Assembly: GCA_025965795.1 (NCBI GenBank)
Contig: JAOPWH010000122.1
Coordinates: 1 to 34,114 of the forward strand
DNA length: 34,114 nucleotides
Reading direction: 5' to 3'
From: Blastococcus sp.
Lineage (GTDB): Bacteria > Actinomycetota > Actinomycetes > Mycobacteriales > Geodermatophilaceae
In this document: positions 15,921 through 24,436 of the stretch, one piece after another
Layout: every line of letters starts with the position of its first letter
Numbering within the stretch: the first letter of the stretch is position 1
Translations under genes and position numbers: made by a program
Notes under the pieces: model-generated
What the model was told of the DNA's origin: nothing
The model's input: the letters and a program-made list of their open reading frames with translations, nothing else
The model's database searches: none

Positions 15921-16704
15921 GCCCGACGTTCCCGTTGATGGTGAGTCCGCCGTCGACGACGAGCTCCTGTCCGGTGATGTAGCGGGACGCGTGCGAGGCG
16001 ACGAAGGCGACCACGTCGGCCACCTCCTCCGGAACGCCGATGCGGCCCAGGCCGATCCGGTCGGAGTAGCTCCGGCGCACGGCGTCGTCCCAGGCGACCG
16101 TGTTCAGCGGCGTCTCGATCGCACCCGGCGCGACGGCGTTCACCGTGATCCCGTGCGGCGCGAGTTCCAGCGCGAGGGTGCGCGTCAGCCCGACGATGGC
16201 CCCCTTGGCGGCGATGTAGGTGGACAGACCGCCGACGACGAGGATGTCCGCCGCGGAGGAGATGTTCACGATCCGGCCGTAGCCGTGCTCGGCCATCCGC
16301 CTGGCCGCGGCGGAACAGCCGTGGAAGTACCCGTGCAGGTTCGCCTGCAGCAGTCCGTGCCAGTCCTCGGCCGTGGTGCGCAGGAAGGGTTTGACGACGA
16401 GGGCGGCGGCGTTGTTGACCCAGATGTCGATCGGGCCGAGCTCGTCCTCGACGCGGTCGGCCAGCGCCTCGACGGTGGCCTGGTCGCCGGTGTTCCCGTC
16501 GACCATCAGCGCCCGGCGGCCGTGCGCCTCGACGGCGGCGACCGTGCGCGCGGCCCCCCGGGCGTCGTCGAGGTGCAGGCCGGCCACGTCGGCTCCGCCG
16601 CGGGCGAGGGCCACCGCGATGGCTGCCCCGATCCCGCTCGAGGCGCCGGTGACGACCGCGCGCCGCCCGGCCAGCGAGAAGGGGTCCACCTGCCCCGACG
16701 TCAC
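15907..16704 (-). CDS. Short-chain dehydrogenase/reductase (SDR)
   Basis: A 265-residue classical SDR. It has the cofactor motif TGASSGIG (19-26), NNAA at 97-100, N122, and the catalytic S150, Y163 and K167 (YIAAK). The tail ends in [16 protein letters not shown], typical of the family. Gluconate 5-dehydrogenases and 2-deoxygluconate dehydrogenases belong to this group, so oxidation of a sugar acid next to the lactonase is plausible, but the substrate is not readable from sequence. The GTG at 16704 overlaps the upstream dehydrogenase stop by 4 bp, and the 3' end overlaps the lactonase gene by 14 bp. Confidence 0.88.
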   Translation of the reverse strand: MTSGQVDPFSLAGRRAVVTGASSGIGAAIAVALARGGADVAGLHLDDARGAARTVAAVEAHGRRALMVDGNTGDQATVEALADRVEDELGPIDIWVNNAAALVVKPFLRTTAEDWHGLLQANLHGYFHGCSAAARRMAEHGYGRIVNISSAADILVVGGLSTYIAAKGAIVGLTRTLALELAPHGITVNAVAPGAIETPLNTVAWDDAVRRSYSDRIGLGRIGVPEEVADVVAFVASHASRYITGQELVVDGGLTINGNVGHVAT

Positions 16705-17717
16705 GCGCCCGGCTCCAGCACGAACTTCACGCCGTCCCCGGCGCGGGTGCGGGTGACCGCCTTCTCCCACGCCGACAGCGGCAGGACGTCGCTGAGCAGC
16801 GGATCCAGGCGCACCAGCCGGGCGCCGACCAGCCGCTCCGCGCGACGCCACGACCGCGGCGTGCTGGCGAACCCGGACGTGACCGTGAGTTCGTGCAGGG
16901 TCACCACGTCGATCGCGATCGGGACCGGCTTTCCGCACAGGCCGATCTGCACGTAGTGGCCACCCTTGCGGACGGCCGTCAGTGCGGTGTCGATGCCGGC
17001 CGCGGCGCCCGAGCAGTCGGCGACGACGTCGAACCCGGCGCCGGGCGCGGTGAGGTCGCCGGACTCGAGCGCGGTCAGCCCCAGGGCGTCGGCCGCGGCC
17101 AGCCGGAGCGCGTCCCGGGCGGTGCCCACGACGGTGACCCGGGCGCCCTGCGCGGCCAGGACCTGCGCCGCGAGGAGACCCATCGCGCCGGGGCCGACCA
17201 CGAGCGCGGTGTCGCCGGGCGAAGCGACGGCCGGGTCGCACAGGGCGTGCGCGACACAGGCCAGCGGTTCGTACAGGGCCCCCGCCGCCTCCCCCACGGA
17301 CGGATCGACGTCGTGGGCGTTGTGCAGCGGTACGACGACGTGCTCCGCGAACCCGCCGTCGACGTGGCTGCCGATGGAGCGCCGTGTCGCGCACAGGTTC
17401 GGCGAACCGCCGCGGCAGTAGTCGCAGCTGCCACACGTGACGTAGTAGGTCTCGAGGGAGACGCGCCGGCCGATGGCGTCGGTGCTGACGTCTGCACCCA
17501 CCGCGTCGACGATCCCGGTGACCTCGTGACCCATGACCACCGGCGGGATGCTCGGGTACTCGTCGTCCATGATGTGCAGGTCTGTGCCGCAGATCCCGGT
17601 CCCGCGGACCCGCAGGCGGACCTGACCGCGAGCCGGTACGGGCAGGGGCACCTCGCGCAGCGACGTCCCGGCCTGGCCCGGCCCACCCTTCACCAGCGCC
17701 TGCATCGTCTCGGTCAC
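16701..17717 (-). CDS. Zinc-dependent alcohol/sugar dehydrogenase (MDR family)
   Basis: A 338-residue medium-chain dehydrogenase. Catalytic zinc ligands C43 (GICGTDLH) and H64/E65 (MGHE), structural zinc cysteines C95, C98, C101 and C109, EPLAC in the middle, and the nucleotide fold motif GPGAMG are all present. Relatives include sorbitol, threonine and L-idonate/galactitol dehydrogenases. In this operon it could oxidise the C1 hydroxyl of a sugar to the lactone, or a secondary hydroxyl of a sugar acid. The GTG at 17717 overlaps the iolC stop (GTGA). A nearby in-frame ATG at codon 5 is an alternative start. Confidence 0.88.
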   Translation of the reverse strand: MTETMQALVKGGPGQAGTSLREVPLPVPARGQVRLRVRGTGICGTDLHIMDDEYPSIPPVVMGHEVTGIVDAVGADVSTDAIGRRVSLETYYVTCGSCDYCRGGSPNLCATRRSIGSHVDGGFAEHVVVPLHNAHDVDPSVGEAAGALYEPLACVAHALCDPAVASPGDTALVVGPGAMGLLAAQVLAAQGARVTVVGTARDALRLAAADALGLTALESGDLTAPGAGFDVVADCSGAAAGIDTALTAVRKGGHYVQIGLCGKPVPIAIDVVTLHELTVTSGFASTPRSWRRAERLVGARLVRLDPLLSDVLPLSAWEKAVTRTRAGDGVKFVLEPGA

Positions 17718-18673
17718 GGGGTTCCCTCTGCGCGCATCTGCTCGATCTCCTCCAGCGTCGGCATGTCGTCGGCACAGCCCAGGCGCCCGGCGACCAGCGC
17801 GCCCGCGGCGTTGGCGCGGTCGACCGTATCCACGAGGCCCGTCGCGGTCAGGAGGCCGTACATCAGGGCCCCGCCGAACGCGTCGCCGGCGCCGAGGCCG
17901 TTCACCACCTCGACCGGGCGCGGCGGCACACGGACCATCTCCTCCGAGGTGGCCGCCAGCACTCCCTCCGGGCCGAGTTTCACCACCGCCAGCCGTACGC
18001 CGAGGTCGAGCAGCGCCCGCGCCGCGTCCTCGGGCTTCCGGTCCCCGACGACGACAGCCACCTCGCTCTGGTTGCCGACCGCCACCGTGCAGTGCGCGAG
18101 GGCCGCCCGGCCGCGGGGTCCGGCGTCCGCCGGATCGGTCCAGAGGTCGGGGCGGTGGTCCAGGTCCAGGACGGTCAGGGCGTCGCGGGACCGGAGGCGG
18201 AGCGCCGCCATGGTCGTACCGAGGCTGGGTTCCTGCGACAGCCCCGTCCCGGTGACCCAGACCGCCCGCGCGGAGGTGAGCGCGTCGACCGGGAGGTCGG
18301 GCTCCTCGAGGGTGAGGTCGGGGGCGACCGGCGCACGGTAGAAGAGCAACGGGAAGTGGTCCGGCGGATAGATCTCGCAGAAGGCCAGCGGCGTGCGCAG
18401 CGTGGGGTGCGTGCCGATGAACGACGCATCGACGCCGAAGCGCCGCACGGCCGCCCGCGCCGCGTCGCCGAAGCCGTCGGCGCCGACCTTCGTGACGACG
18501 GCGGTCCGCAGGCCGAGCCGGGCAGCGGCGACGGCCACGTTCGTGGGGCTGCCGCCCAGCATCTTCCGGAAGCTCGTCACGTCGCGCAGCGGCGTGCGGC
18601 TCTGGTCCGGATAGAGGTCGATGCTGATCCGCCCGATCGTCACGAGGTCGAACGGCACGCCCGGAGCGGTCAC
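17714..18673 (-). CDS. iolC: 5-dehydro-2-deoxygluconokinase IolC (PfkB family)
   Basis: A 319-residue ribokinase-like kinase. It has the N-terminal GRISIDLYP and [15 protein letters not shown] motifs, the IolC-like stretch [26 protein letters not shown], and the PfkB signature [11 protein letters not shown] with catalytic base D264. The C-terminal PTLEEIEQ also recalls Bacillus IolC (325 residues). It would phosphorylate 2-deoxy-5-keto-D-gluconate at O6. It sits between the DUF2090 aldolase gene and the zinc dehydrogenase gene with 4-bp GTGA overlaps on both sides. IolB, IolD and IolE genes, normally nearby, are not in this window. Confidence 0.86.
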   Translation of the reverse strand: MTAPGVPFDLVTIGRISIDLYPDQSRTPLRDVTSFRKMLGGSPTNVAVAAARLGLRTAVVTKVGADGFGDAARAAVRRFGVDASFIGTHPTLRTPLAFCEIYPPDHFPLLFYRAPVAPDLTLEEPDLPVDALTSARAVWVTGTGLSQEPSLGTTMAALRLRSRDALTVLDLDHRPDLWTDPADAGPRGRAALAHCTVAVGNQSEVAVVVGDRKPEDAARALLDLGVRLAVVKLGPEGVLAATSEEMVRVPPRPVEVVNGLGAGDAFGGALMYGLLTATGLVDTVDRANAAGALVAGRLGCADDMPTLEEIEQMRAEGTP

Positions 18674-19647
18674 GCCGGCACCTCCGCAGGACGCCGGGCC
18701 ACGCCGCCGAGGTACGCCGCGATGCAGGCTTCGTAGGTGCTGGCCATCTCCGCGATCGCGTGGTCGCGGGACATCCCCCCGGACAGCCAGGCATCCAGGG
18801 GTCCGGCCCAGATCGTCCGGCCGACGGCGAACCCGTCGTATCCCGCCGCCGCGGAGTGATCGATGCCGGTCACGGTGGCGTCGACGTCCGCGCCCCCGCC
18901 CAGCACCACCACCCGCACGTCCGGATCGGCGGCCCGGCAGGCCGAGAGGAGCCGGGCGAAGTCGCCGGACCGGCTCGGCGCCTCCAGCTTCCACACCGCG
19001 GGCCGGATGCCCCCGGCGATCAGCTGGTCGAGCGCCCGCAGGGTCAGCGGCAGACGCTGCCGGTCGACGTAGTCGGGCGCCTGCTGCTCGGGCAACGCCG
19101 GGACGAGCAGCTCGAACAGCAGCTGGCGACCGGCGGTCCGGCACCAGTCCGACAGTGCGCGCAGACGGGCGGTCTGCCGATTGAGCAGCGCGGCGTCGTC
19201 CTCGGGATTGTGGCGGACCAGGACCTTGACCAGCTGGGGGTCGAACGTGTCGAGGTGCCCGGCGAATCGTTCGCCGAACTCACAGAGGAACTCCCCGGCC
19301 CTGCTGCGCTCGGCCGGCATCGCCAGCACCAGCCGCTCGGCACGGGCGCGCAGGGCCACGTGCGCCCCGTACTGCTCGTCGACGAAGATCCCCAGACCAT
19401 CGCGGGCGGCCGGCGCCGTCCGCTTCCGCACGAGCAGGCACGCCTCGAGCACCAGCTCCTTGGCCGTCGCGATGGTGGCGAACCGGCTCAGGTCTCCGCC
19501 GCCGCGTCCGTCGATCATCTGCTCGAAGTAGTCGCGGTGGTCGAACGCGCACAGCAGGAGGGCGCCGCGGCCGGCCGGCGCGCCGTCGGGACCGTTCAGC
19601 GACCGGCCCCCGGGAGTAGGCCCGGCGACGGGCTGGAACTCCTCCAC
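18670..19647 (-). CDS. DUF2090 TIM-barrel aldolase, probable 2-deoxy-5-keto-gluconate-6-phosphate aldolase
   Basis: A 325-residue protein of the DUF2090 family, often found fused to IolC in proteobacteria. The barrel core includes LLLCAFDHRDYFEQM (about 31-45), GIFVDEQYGAHV, LVKVLVRHNP, LLFELLVPALPEQ and IRPAVWKLEAPS with a candidate Schiff-base Lys, then GFAVGRTIWAGPL. It would split the phosphorylated keto-acid into dihydroxyacetone phosphate and malonate semialdehyde, feeding IolA. Position between iolA and iolC strongly supports this. The GTG at 19647 follows the iolA stop with one base between. No strong ribosome-binding site is visible, so coupling is likely. Confidence 0.8.
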   Translation of the reverse strand: MEEFQPVAGPTPGGRSLNGPDGAPAGRGALLLCAFDHRDYFEQMIDGRGGGDLSRFATIATAKELVLEACLLVRKRTAPAARDGLGIFVDEQYGAHVALRARAERLVLAMPAERSRAGEFLCEFGERFAGHLDTFDPQLVKVLVRHNPEDDAALLNRQTARLRALSDWCRTAGRQLLFELLVPALPEQQAPDYVDRQRLPLTLRALDQLIAGGIRPAVWKLEAPSRSGDFARLLSACRAADPDVRVVVLGGGADVDATVTGIDHSAAAGYDGFAVGRTIWAGPLDAWLSGGMSRDHAIAEMASTYEACIAAYLGGVARRPAEVPA

Positions 19648-19648
19648 G

Positions 19649-21145
19649 TCAGTTCGACGTCGGGAACGCGTAGCTGGCGACGGCACGCGGCCAGCGAGCC
19701 GTCACGACCTTGCCGCGCGTGTAGAAGGCGACACCCTCGGGACCGTGCACGTGCGTATCGCCGAACAGGGAGTCCTTCCAGCCGCCGAAGCTGTAGTACG
19801 CCATCGGGACGGGGACCGGCACGTTGATGCCGATCATGCCGACCTGCACCCCGCGCTGGAACCGTCGGGCGGCCTCGCCGCTCGACGTGAAGATCGCCGT
19901 GCCGTTGCCGTAGGGATTGGCGTTGACCAAGCGGATCGCCTCGTCCACGTCGGCGACGCGCAGCGTCGACAGGACGGGTCCGAAGACCTCCTCGCGGTAC
20001 ACGGTCATCGAGGGCCGGACGTGGTCGAGGACGGTGGGGCCGACGAAGAACCCGTTCTCCGAACCAGGGACGACGAGTCCGCGGCCGTCCACGACGAGCT
20101 CGGCACCCTCCTCCTCGGCGGAGGTGATCAGCCCGACGATCCGGTCGCGGGCCGCGGCGGTGATGACCGGGCCCATGTCGGAGGTGGCATCCCGGCCCGG
20201 GCCGACGACGATCGTGCGGGCGCGGTCCCGGATGGTGGCCGCGAGCTCGGCAGCCACCCCGCCGACGGCGACCGCCGCCGACACGGCCATGCACCGCTCC
20301 CCGGCGGAGCCGAAGGCTGCGGCAAGGAGGTGGTCGGCGGCCCCGTCGAGGTCGGCGTCGGGAAGGACGACGGCGTGGTTCTTGGCGCCGCCGAGGGCCT
20401 GGACCCGCTTTCCGGCCCGGCTCGCCCGCTCGAAGATCGACCGTGCGATCGGGGTGGAGCCGACGAAGGAGACGGCCGCGACGTCGGGATGGTCGAGGAG
20501 CGCGTCGACGGCGGTCCGGTCGCCCTGCAGCACGGAGAACACGCCGTCGGGCAGGCCTGCCTCCGCCCACAGTTCGGCGATCCGCAGTGATGCCGAGGGA
20601 TCGCGCTCGCTGGGCTTGAGGACGAAGGTGTTGCCGCAGGCGATCGCGACCGGGTGCATCCACATGGGCACCATGACGGGGAAGTTGAACGGCGTGATGC
20701 CGGCCACCACCCCGAGCGGCTCCCGGAAGGAGAACGCGTCGACGTCGGTGGAGATCTGGTCGGAGTAGTCGCCCTTGAGCAGCTGCGGTATGCCGCAGGC
20801 GAACTCGACCACCTCCAGTCCGCGCTGCACCTCCCCTCGGGCGTCGGCGAGGACCTTGCCGTGCTCGGCGGAGATGATGCCGGCGAGTTCGTCGATGTGG
20901 TCGTGCACGAGCTGGCGGAAGGCGAACAGCACGCCCGTGCGGCGGCTGAGCGAGGCCTGCGACCAGTGCTCGAACGCCGCGACCGCGCTGCGCACCGCCG
21001 CGTCCACGTCGCCGGCCGAGGCCAGGGTGACCTGGGCCTGGATCTCTCCCGTCGCCGGGTCGTGCACGGGCGCCGTGCGCTCCCCCGTGCCGGCCGCCCG
21101 ACGGCCGTCGATCCAGTGCTCGATGATTCGCACGGGGCTTCCCAT
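19649..21145 (-). CDS. mmsA: CoA-acylating (methyl)malonate-semialdehyde dehydrogenase IolA/MmsA
   Basis: A 498-residue aldehyde dehydrogenase that makes acetyl-CoA or propionyl-CoA and CO2 from (methyl)malonate semialdehyde. The catalytic Cys is C285 (GERCMA), and N154 lies in TPFNFP. The usual general-base Glu of aldehyde dehydrogenases is replaced in QALGGAKNH (A250), a hallmark of CoA-dependent MMSDH. EEVFGPVLS and a GGWKDSLFGD tail segment agree. The ATG at 21145 is directly preceded by GAGG with no spacing. The GTG at 21133, with GGGAAG four bases upstream, may be the true start. First gene of the seven-gene operon. Confidence 0.92.
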   Translation of the reverse strand: MGSPVRIIEHWIDGRRAAGTGERTAPVHDPATGEIQAQVTLASAGDVDAAVRSAVAAFEHWSQASLSRRTGVLFAFRQLVHDHIDELAGIISAEHGKVLADARGEVQRGLEVVEFACGIPQLLKGDYSDQISTDVDAFSFREPLGVVAGITPFNFPVMVPMWMHPVAIACGNTFVLKPSERDPSASLRIAELWAEAGLPDGVFSVLQGDRTAVDALLDHPDVAAVSFVGSTPIARSIFERASRAGKRVQALGGAKNHAVVLPDADLDGAADHLLAAAFGSAGERCMAVSAAVAVGGVAAELAATIRDRARTIVVGPGRDATSDMGPVITAAARDRIVGLITSAEEEGAELVVDGRGLVVPGSENGFFVGPTVLDHVRPSMTVYREEVFGPVLSTLRVADVDEAIRLVNANPYGNGTAIFTSSGEAARRFQRGVQVGMIGINVPVPVPMAYYSFGGWKDSLFGDTHVHGPEGVAFYTRGKVVTARWPRAVASYAFPTSN

Positions 21146-21207
21146 CCTCGATGTTGCGATGACTGCACGGCATGCGGCGGTCGACCCCGGTGTCTGGCGG
21201 GACTGCC

Positions 21208-21225
21208 TGTCCGTATGTCAGGACA
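21208..21225. promoter_or_regulatory. Operator copy 2 (TGTCC-N8-GGACA palindrome)
   Basis: The 18-mer TGTCCGTATGTCAGGACA lies in the divergent region between mmsA and the GntR gene. It matches the reverse complement of the copy at 14002-14019 at 16 of 18 positions. On the minus strand it overlaps a possible -10 box TAATGT (21223-21228). A plus-strand -35-like TTAGCC follows directly. It could therefore control both directions. Confidence 0.7.
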
Positions 21226-21255
21226 TTAGCCTCAACGGCCGGAAGCGACTAGGTT
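21226..21255 (+). promoter_or_regulatory. Probable promoter of the GntR gene (leaderless)
   Basis: TTAGCC (21226-21231) and TAGGTT (21250-21255) are spaced by 18 bp. The expected transcription start is at about the GTG start codon (21263). Confidence 0.4.
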
Positions 21256-21262
21256 GCGCCGC

Positions 21263-22003
21263 GTGACACTCGTGGACCCGGTGCTCCAGAGGTCGAGTCC
21301 CGTGCCCTTGTACTTCCAGGTCGCCCAGCACCTGGAGGCGGCGATCGAGCGCGGCGATCTCCGGGTGGGCGACCGCCTCGAGAACGAGGTCACCCTCTCC
21401 GAGCGCTGGGGCCTGTCCCGTCCGACCGTCCGCCAGGCCATCGGCGACCTCGTCGACAAGGGACTCCTCGTCCGCACGCGCGGCGTCGGCACTCAGGTCG
21501 TCCGCCGCCGGGTCCAGCGCCAGGTGCAGCTGACCAGCCTCTTCGAGGACCTGCGGTCCTCGGGCCAGCAGCCGACGACGTCGGTGCTCGTGCTGGAGCG
21601 GGCCCCGGCCGACGACGAGATCGCCGAGCACCTCGGTCTGCCGTCCGGGTCGGAGGTGGTGCACATCGAGCGGGTCCGGCGGGCCCGGGGCGTGCCGCTC
21701 GCCGTGCTGCGCAACTGGCTCCCGGTGACGGTCGCGGGCTCGATCGAGCGCGCCGCCCTCGAGGAGCACGGCCTCTACGAGTGCCTGCGCACCGTGGGTG
21801 CGCACGTGCATTCGGCTCAGCAGCGCATCGGGGCACGCGCCGCCTCCGCCGCCGAGGCGCGGCTGCTGGAGGTTCGCCGTGGAGCGCCGCTGCTCACCAT
21901 GGAGCGCAGCGCCTCCGACGACCGGGCACGTCCCGTGGAGTGGGGGTCGCACGTCTACGACGCGCGGGCGTACTCGTTCACGGTGAACCTGCAGTCGGGC
22001 TGA
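21263..22003 (+). CDS. GntR-family transcriptional regulator with UTRA domain
   Basis: A 246-residue regulator of the HutC type. Residues 14-80 are the winged helix-turn-helix (PLYFQVAQHLEAAIERGDL, SERWGLSRPTVRQAIGDLV and the wing RTRGVGTQVV). Residues of about 95-245 form the UTRA ligand-binding domain, ending ARAYSFTVNLQSG. The GTG at 21263 was chosen because a TAGGTT -10 box ends seven bases before it (leaderless). GTG at 21272 is also possible. It is divergent from the mmsA operon, with the TGTCC/GGACA palindrome between, so it is the best candidate for controlling both this operon and the importer operon. The effector is probably a pathway intermediate. Confidence 0.88.
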   Translation: MTLVDPVLQRSSPVPLYFQVAQHLEAAIERGDLRVGDRLENEVTLSERWGLSRPTVRQAIGDLVDKGLLVRTRGVGTQVVRRRVQRQVQLTSLFEDLRSSGQQPTTSVLVLERAPADDEIAEHLGLPSGSEVVHIERVRRARGVPLAVLRNWLPVTVAGSIERAALEEHGLYECLRTVGAHVHSAQQRIGARAASAAEARLLEVRRGAPLLTMERSASDDRARPVEWGSHVYDARAYSFTVNLQSG

Positions 22004-22005
22004 AC

Positions 22006-22026
22006 CCGAGCTCCGCGCCGGCTCGG
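22006..22026. terminator. Weak hairpin between convergent genes
   Basis: A 6-bp stem CCGAGC/GCTCGG with a 9-base loop fills the 23-bp gap between the GntR and helicase stop codons. It may be a shared terminator but is short. Confidence 0.35.
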
Positions 22027-24150
22027 CTAGGGGCGCGCCGACAACGCGTCGGTCAGCAACGCGACCAGGGCCTCCTGCTGCACGTCGGCGGAGGTGAAGA
22101 CCTCGTCGTCCGAGCCGTCGAGCGCCCTCGCCGCGAGTCCGGCCTTGCTGTCGATCAGCTCGGCGATCCGGCCGTCGATGGTCTGCGCGGCGATGATGCG
22201 CCACGCGGTCACCGGTTCGGTCTGCCCGATGCGGTGGCTGCGGTCGATGGCCTGGGTCTGCTCCGCGTCGGTCCAGGACAGCTCGGCCAGCACGATGTTG
22301 GAGGCGACCTGCAGGTTCAGCCCCACGCCGGCCGCGGTGAGCGAGCAGACCGCGATGGCGACGTCCGGATCGTTCACGAAGGCGTCGATGTTCCGCTGCC
22401 GCGACGTCGGCGTCTGGTCGCCACGGATCGAGGAGTAGCGGATCTCCTGCCGGGCGAAGGTCTCCTCGGCCACGTCCATCACGTCGACGTGCTTGGCGAA
22501 GAAGACCACCTTGCCCGCGCTGCGGGCCAGCTGTGCGGCGTAGTCGGCAGCCAGCCCGGCCTTGGCCTGGCCGATCCGCCGCATCATGCTGAACACGTTC
22601 TCGCCGGTCTTGGTCGAGGCCGCTTCCTTCAGCTCCGACCGGGCCACCCGGCGCACGAGGTCGTGGTCGATGCCGTCTACCGGACCGGACCGGCGGCTCG
22701 CCATGGCTGTCTCGTACCGTGCGACCAGCCGGCGGGCGAGGTCGCGCTCGGCCGCCCGGATCGAACGGCCGATTTTGTCGTCGAGCTCGACGGGAAGGTC
22801 CGCGGTGCGGCGGGCCGGGATGTCGGCGGCCACGTCGACCTTGCGGCGACGAACGATGCCGAGGTCGATCACGCAGCTGCGCGCGGCGGCGTAGAACCCC
22901 GGGTCGGCGGGGGTCAGACCGGTGGCGTCGAGGGCGTCCATCAGCTCGGCGAGCGGCTTGGTCTCGTCGATCCAGCCGAGGAACTGCCAGATGGCCCGGA
23001 AGTCCTCGATGTCGTTGATCAGCGGCGTGCCGGTCAGTGCCATCAGCAGCGGACGGGAGACGCGGGACCGGATGCGCTGGGACAGCTCCAGGACGTGCTT
23101 CGAGCGCTGCGAGCTCTTGTTCTTGATGAAGTGCGCCTCGTCGATGACCATGCCGCGGAACCCGAACTCGCCGAACCAGCCCACATGACGGTCGAGCACC
23201 TCGTAGTTGACGATGACGATGTCGGCGAAGCCGTCGATGGTGTTCCCGTCGCCGTGGATGACCGTCGCGGCACGGTGCGGTGTCCAGAGGCCGGCCTCGC
23301 GTGCCCAGTTGGTCTTGACCACGCTCGGCACGACGACGAGCAGCGGATAGGCGTTGGCCGCCTCCGCGGCGAGGAGCGCCTGGGCCGTCTTGCCCAGGCC
23401 GGGCTCGTCGGCCAGCAGGAACGTCCGGTGGCCGCCCCGGGCGGCCGCCACCAGCTGGGCCTGGTGCGGCATGAGCTGAACGGCATCCGGCGCGCGCAGC
23501 GAGGACGGCGCGGGAAGGGCCATGCAGGACGGCGCACCGCCGCCGGCACGCTCGAAGGAGTTGAACAGCGGGCCGAGCAGCTCCCAGCCGGCCAGACGGT
23601 GCGACCGCGCCGTGCTCGGCCGGGCGGAGGAGAAGTCGGGGGCGAGGAAGGGGTTGGCCAGCTGCCGGGACACGACCGACTGCGGCACGACCCGCCGCTC
23701 GGACGCGGCGGGAGCGGCCGCCGGCTCCGCCGGCGCGATCTGCTCGGGAGCCGGCTCGATGCCCACCGCCCTCAGCATCTCCCGCTTCATCGATCTGGCG
23801 GCATCGGAGACGACGGCGTCCTCGGCGAGCAGGGCGAGGAGCCCGGAGTCGCGCACGGCGGTCCTCGCCAGGATCGTGGCGATTCCGTCCAGCCGCTTGA
23901 GCTGCTCGGCCCGGCGTGCCTGGCTGGTGTTCTCCTCCGCACGGATCCGGGCGTGCTCCTCGCGCACCAGCAGAGCCACCACCTGGAACCGTGTGCGCAC
24001 AGCGGGCGTGACCCGTCCCCGCTCGGCGGCTGCCTCCACCTCGCGGACGGCGCGGGCGAGCACCGAGATGACGTCGCCGTCGTCGCGGTGGCGCCGCTGG
24101 TTGCGCGGGGCGGTGCGGGCGCCGGCCTGGCGTTGGCCCCGTCGAGCCAC
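22027..24150 (-). CDS. SNF2-family DEAD/DEAH-like helicase/ATPase
   Basis: A 707-residue superfamily 2 DNA translocase. Residues 1-225 are an N-terminal extension with charged helices, a Pro/Ala-rich linker (131-150) and no recognised domain. The helicase core begins at LMPHQAQLV (227). It contains Walker A DEPGLGKT (248-255), DEAH at 337-340, TGTP at 373-376, motif V GVGLNLQVASNIVLAEL and motif VI QAIDRSHRIGQ (633-643). There is no nuclease or SWIM domain. GTG at 24150 has a strong GGAGGAGGAG site upstream. It stands alone, convergent with the GntR gene. DNA repair or chromatin remodelling is likely, and no defence-system neighbours are seen. Confidence 0.9.
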   Translation of the reverse strand: MARRGQRQAGARTAPRNQRRHRDDGDVISVLARAVREVEAAAERGRVTPAVRTRFQVVALLVREEHARIRAEENTSQARRAEQLKRLDGIATILARTAVRDSGLLALLAEDAVVSDAARSMKREMLRAVGIEPAPEQIAPAEPAAAPAASERRVVPQSVVSRQLANPFLAPDFSSARPSTARSHRLAGWELLGPLFNSFERAGGGAPSCMALPAPSSLRAPDAVQLMPHQAQLVAAARGGHRTFLLADEPGLGKTAQALLAAEAANAYPLLVVVPSVVKTNWAREAGLWTPHRAATVIHGDGNTIDGFADIVIVNYEVLDRHVGWFGEFGFRGMVIDEAHFIKNKSSQRSKHVLELSQRIRSRVSRPLLMALTGTPLINDIEDFRAIWQFLGWIDETKPLAELMDALDATGLTPADPGFYAAARSCVIDLGIVRRRKVDVAADIPARRTADLPVELDDKIGRSIRAAERDLARRLVARYETAMASRRSGPVDGIDHDLVRRVARSELKEAASTKTGENVFSMMRRIGQAKAGLAADYAAQLARSAGKVVFFAKHVDVMDVAEETFARQEIRYSSIRGDQTPTSRQRNIDAFVNDPDVAIAVCSLTAAGVGLNLQVASNIVLAELSWTDAEQTQAIDRSHRIGQTEPVTAWRIIAAQTIDGRIAELIDSKAGLAARALDGSDDEVFTSADVQQEALVALLTDALSARP

Positions 24151-24248
24151 GGACTCCTCCTCCTGAACGCCGCGGACGGTTGCCGCGGCGGACTGCGGCG
24201 CGTTCCGGCCCGGGACTGGATGCCGGTGGAACCGCTGCTCAGACCGAA

Positions 24249-24277
24249 ACGGCCCCCACAGGATCTGTGAGGGCCGT
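24249..24277 (-). terminator. Terminator of the second initiator tRNA gene
   Basis: A 12-bp stem with one mismatch (24249-24261 with 24265-24277) and a 3-base loop, starting seven bases beyond the encoded CCA. In the minus direction GTTTC follows the stem, a weak T-rich stretch. Confidence 0.65.
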
Positions 24278-24283
24278 CTCTCG

Positions 24284-24360
24284 TGGTAGCGGGGGCAGGA
24301 TTCGAACCTGCGACCTCTGGGTTATGAGCCCAGCGAGCTACCGAGCTGCTCCACCCCGCG
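24284..24360 (-). tRNA. Initiator tRNA-fMet (CAT), 3' CCA encoded
   Basis: Same cloverleaf as the copy at 473-546: C1 opposite T72, three G-C pairs in the anticodon stem, anticodon CAT. It differs in one T-stem pair (G-C here, A-T in the other copy), which keeps the stem paired, and it encodes the terminal CCA. It lies between the UPF0182 and SNF2 genes on the same strand. Confidence 0.93.
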
Positions 24361-24371
24361 TCGGTAGGACC

Positions 24372-24377
24372 ACCCTA
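24372..24377 (-). promoter_or_regulatory. Possible -10 box of the tRNA gene
   Basis: TAGGGT on the minus strand lies 11 bp upstream of the tRNA 5' end. A -35 region would fall in or next to the UPF0182 terminator hairpin. No good -35 sequence is visible. Confidence 0.3.
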
Positions 24378-24387
24378 CCAGCAGGTG

Positions 24388-24423
24388 GCGGGAGCAGGAC
24401 GCGCACCCGCGTCCTGCTCCCGC
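24388..24423 (-). terminator. Strong terminator after the UPF0182 gene
   Basis: A perfect 16-bp stem (24388-24403 with 24408-24423) and a 4-base loop, 34 bp past the UPF0182 stop codon. No T-run follows. Confidence 0.8.
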
Positions 24424-24436
24424 TGGGCTTCGCCGC

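Noticed and set aside
7095-21145. Complete myo-inositol catabolic cluster
   Set aside because: IolC, an aldolase and IolA are present, but no IolB, no IolD (TPP enzyme) and no clear IolE are encoded in the window. Calling it a complete inositol pathway would go beyond the sequence.
22027-24150. SNF2 helicase as part of an anti-phage defence system
   Set aside because: It has no nuclease, methyltransferase or other defence neighbour and no accessory domain. A tRNA gene and a sugar regulator flank it, so a stand-alone housekeeping or repair role is more likely.
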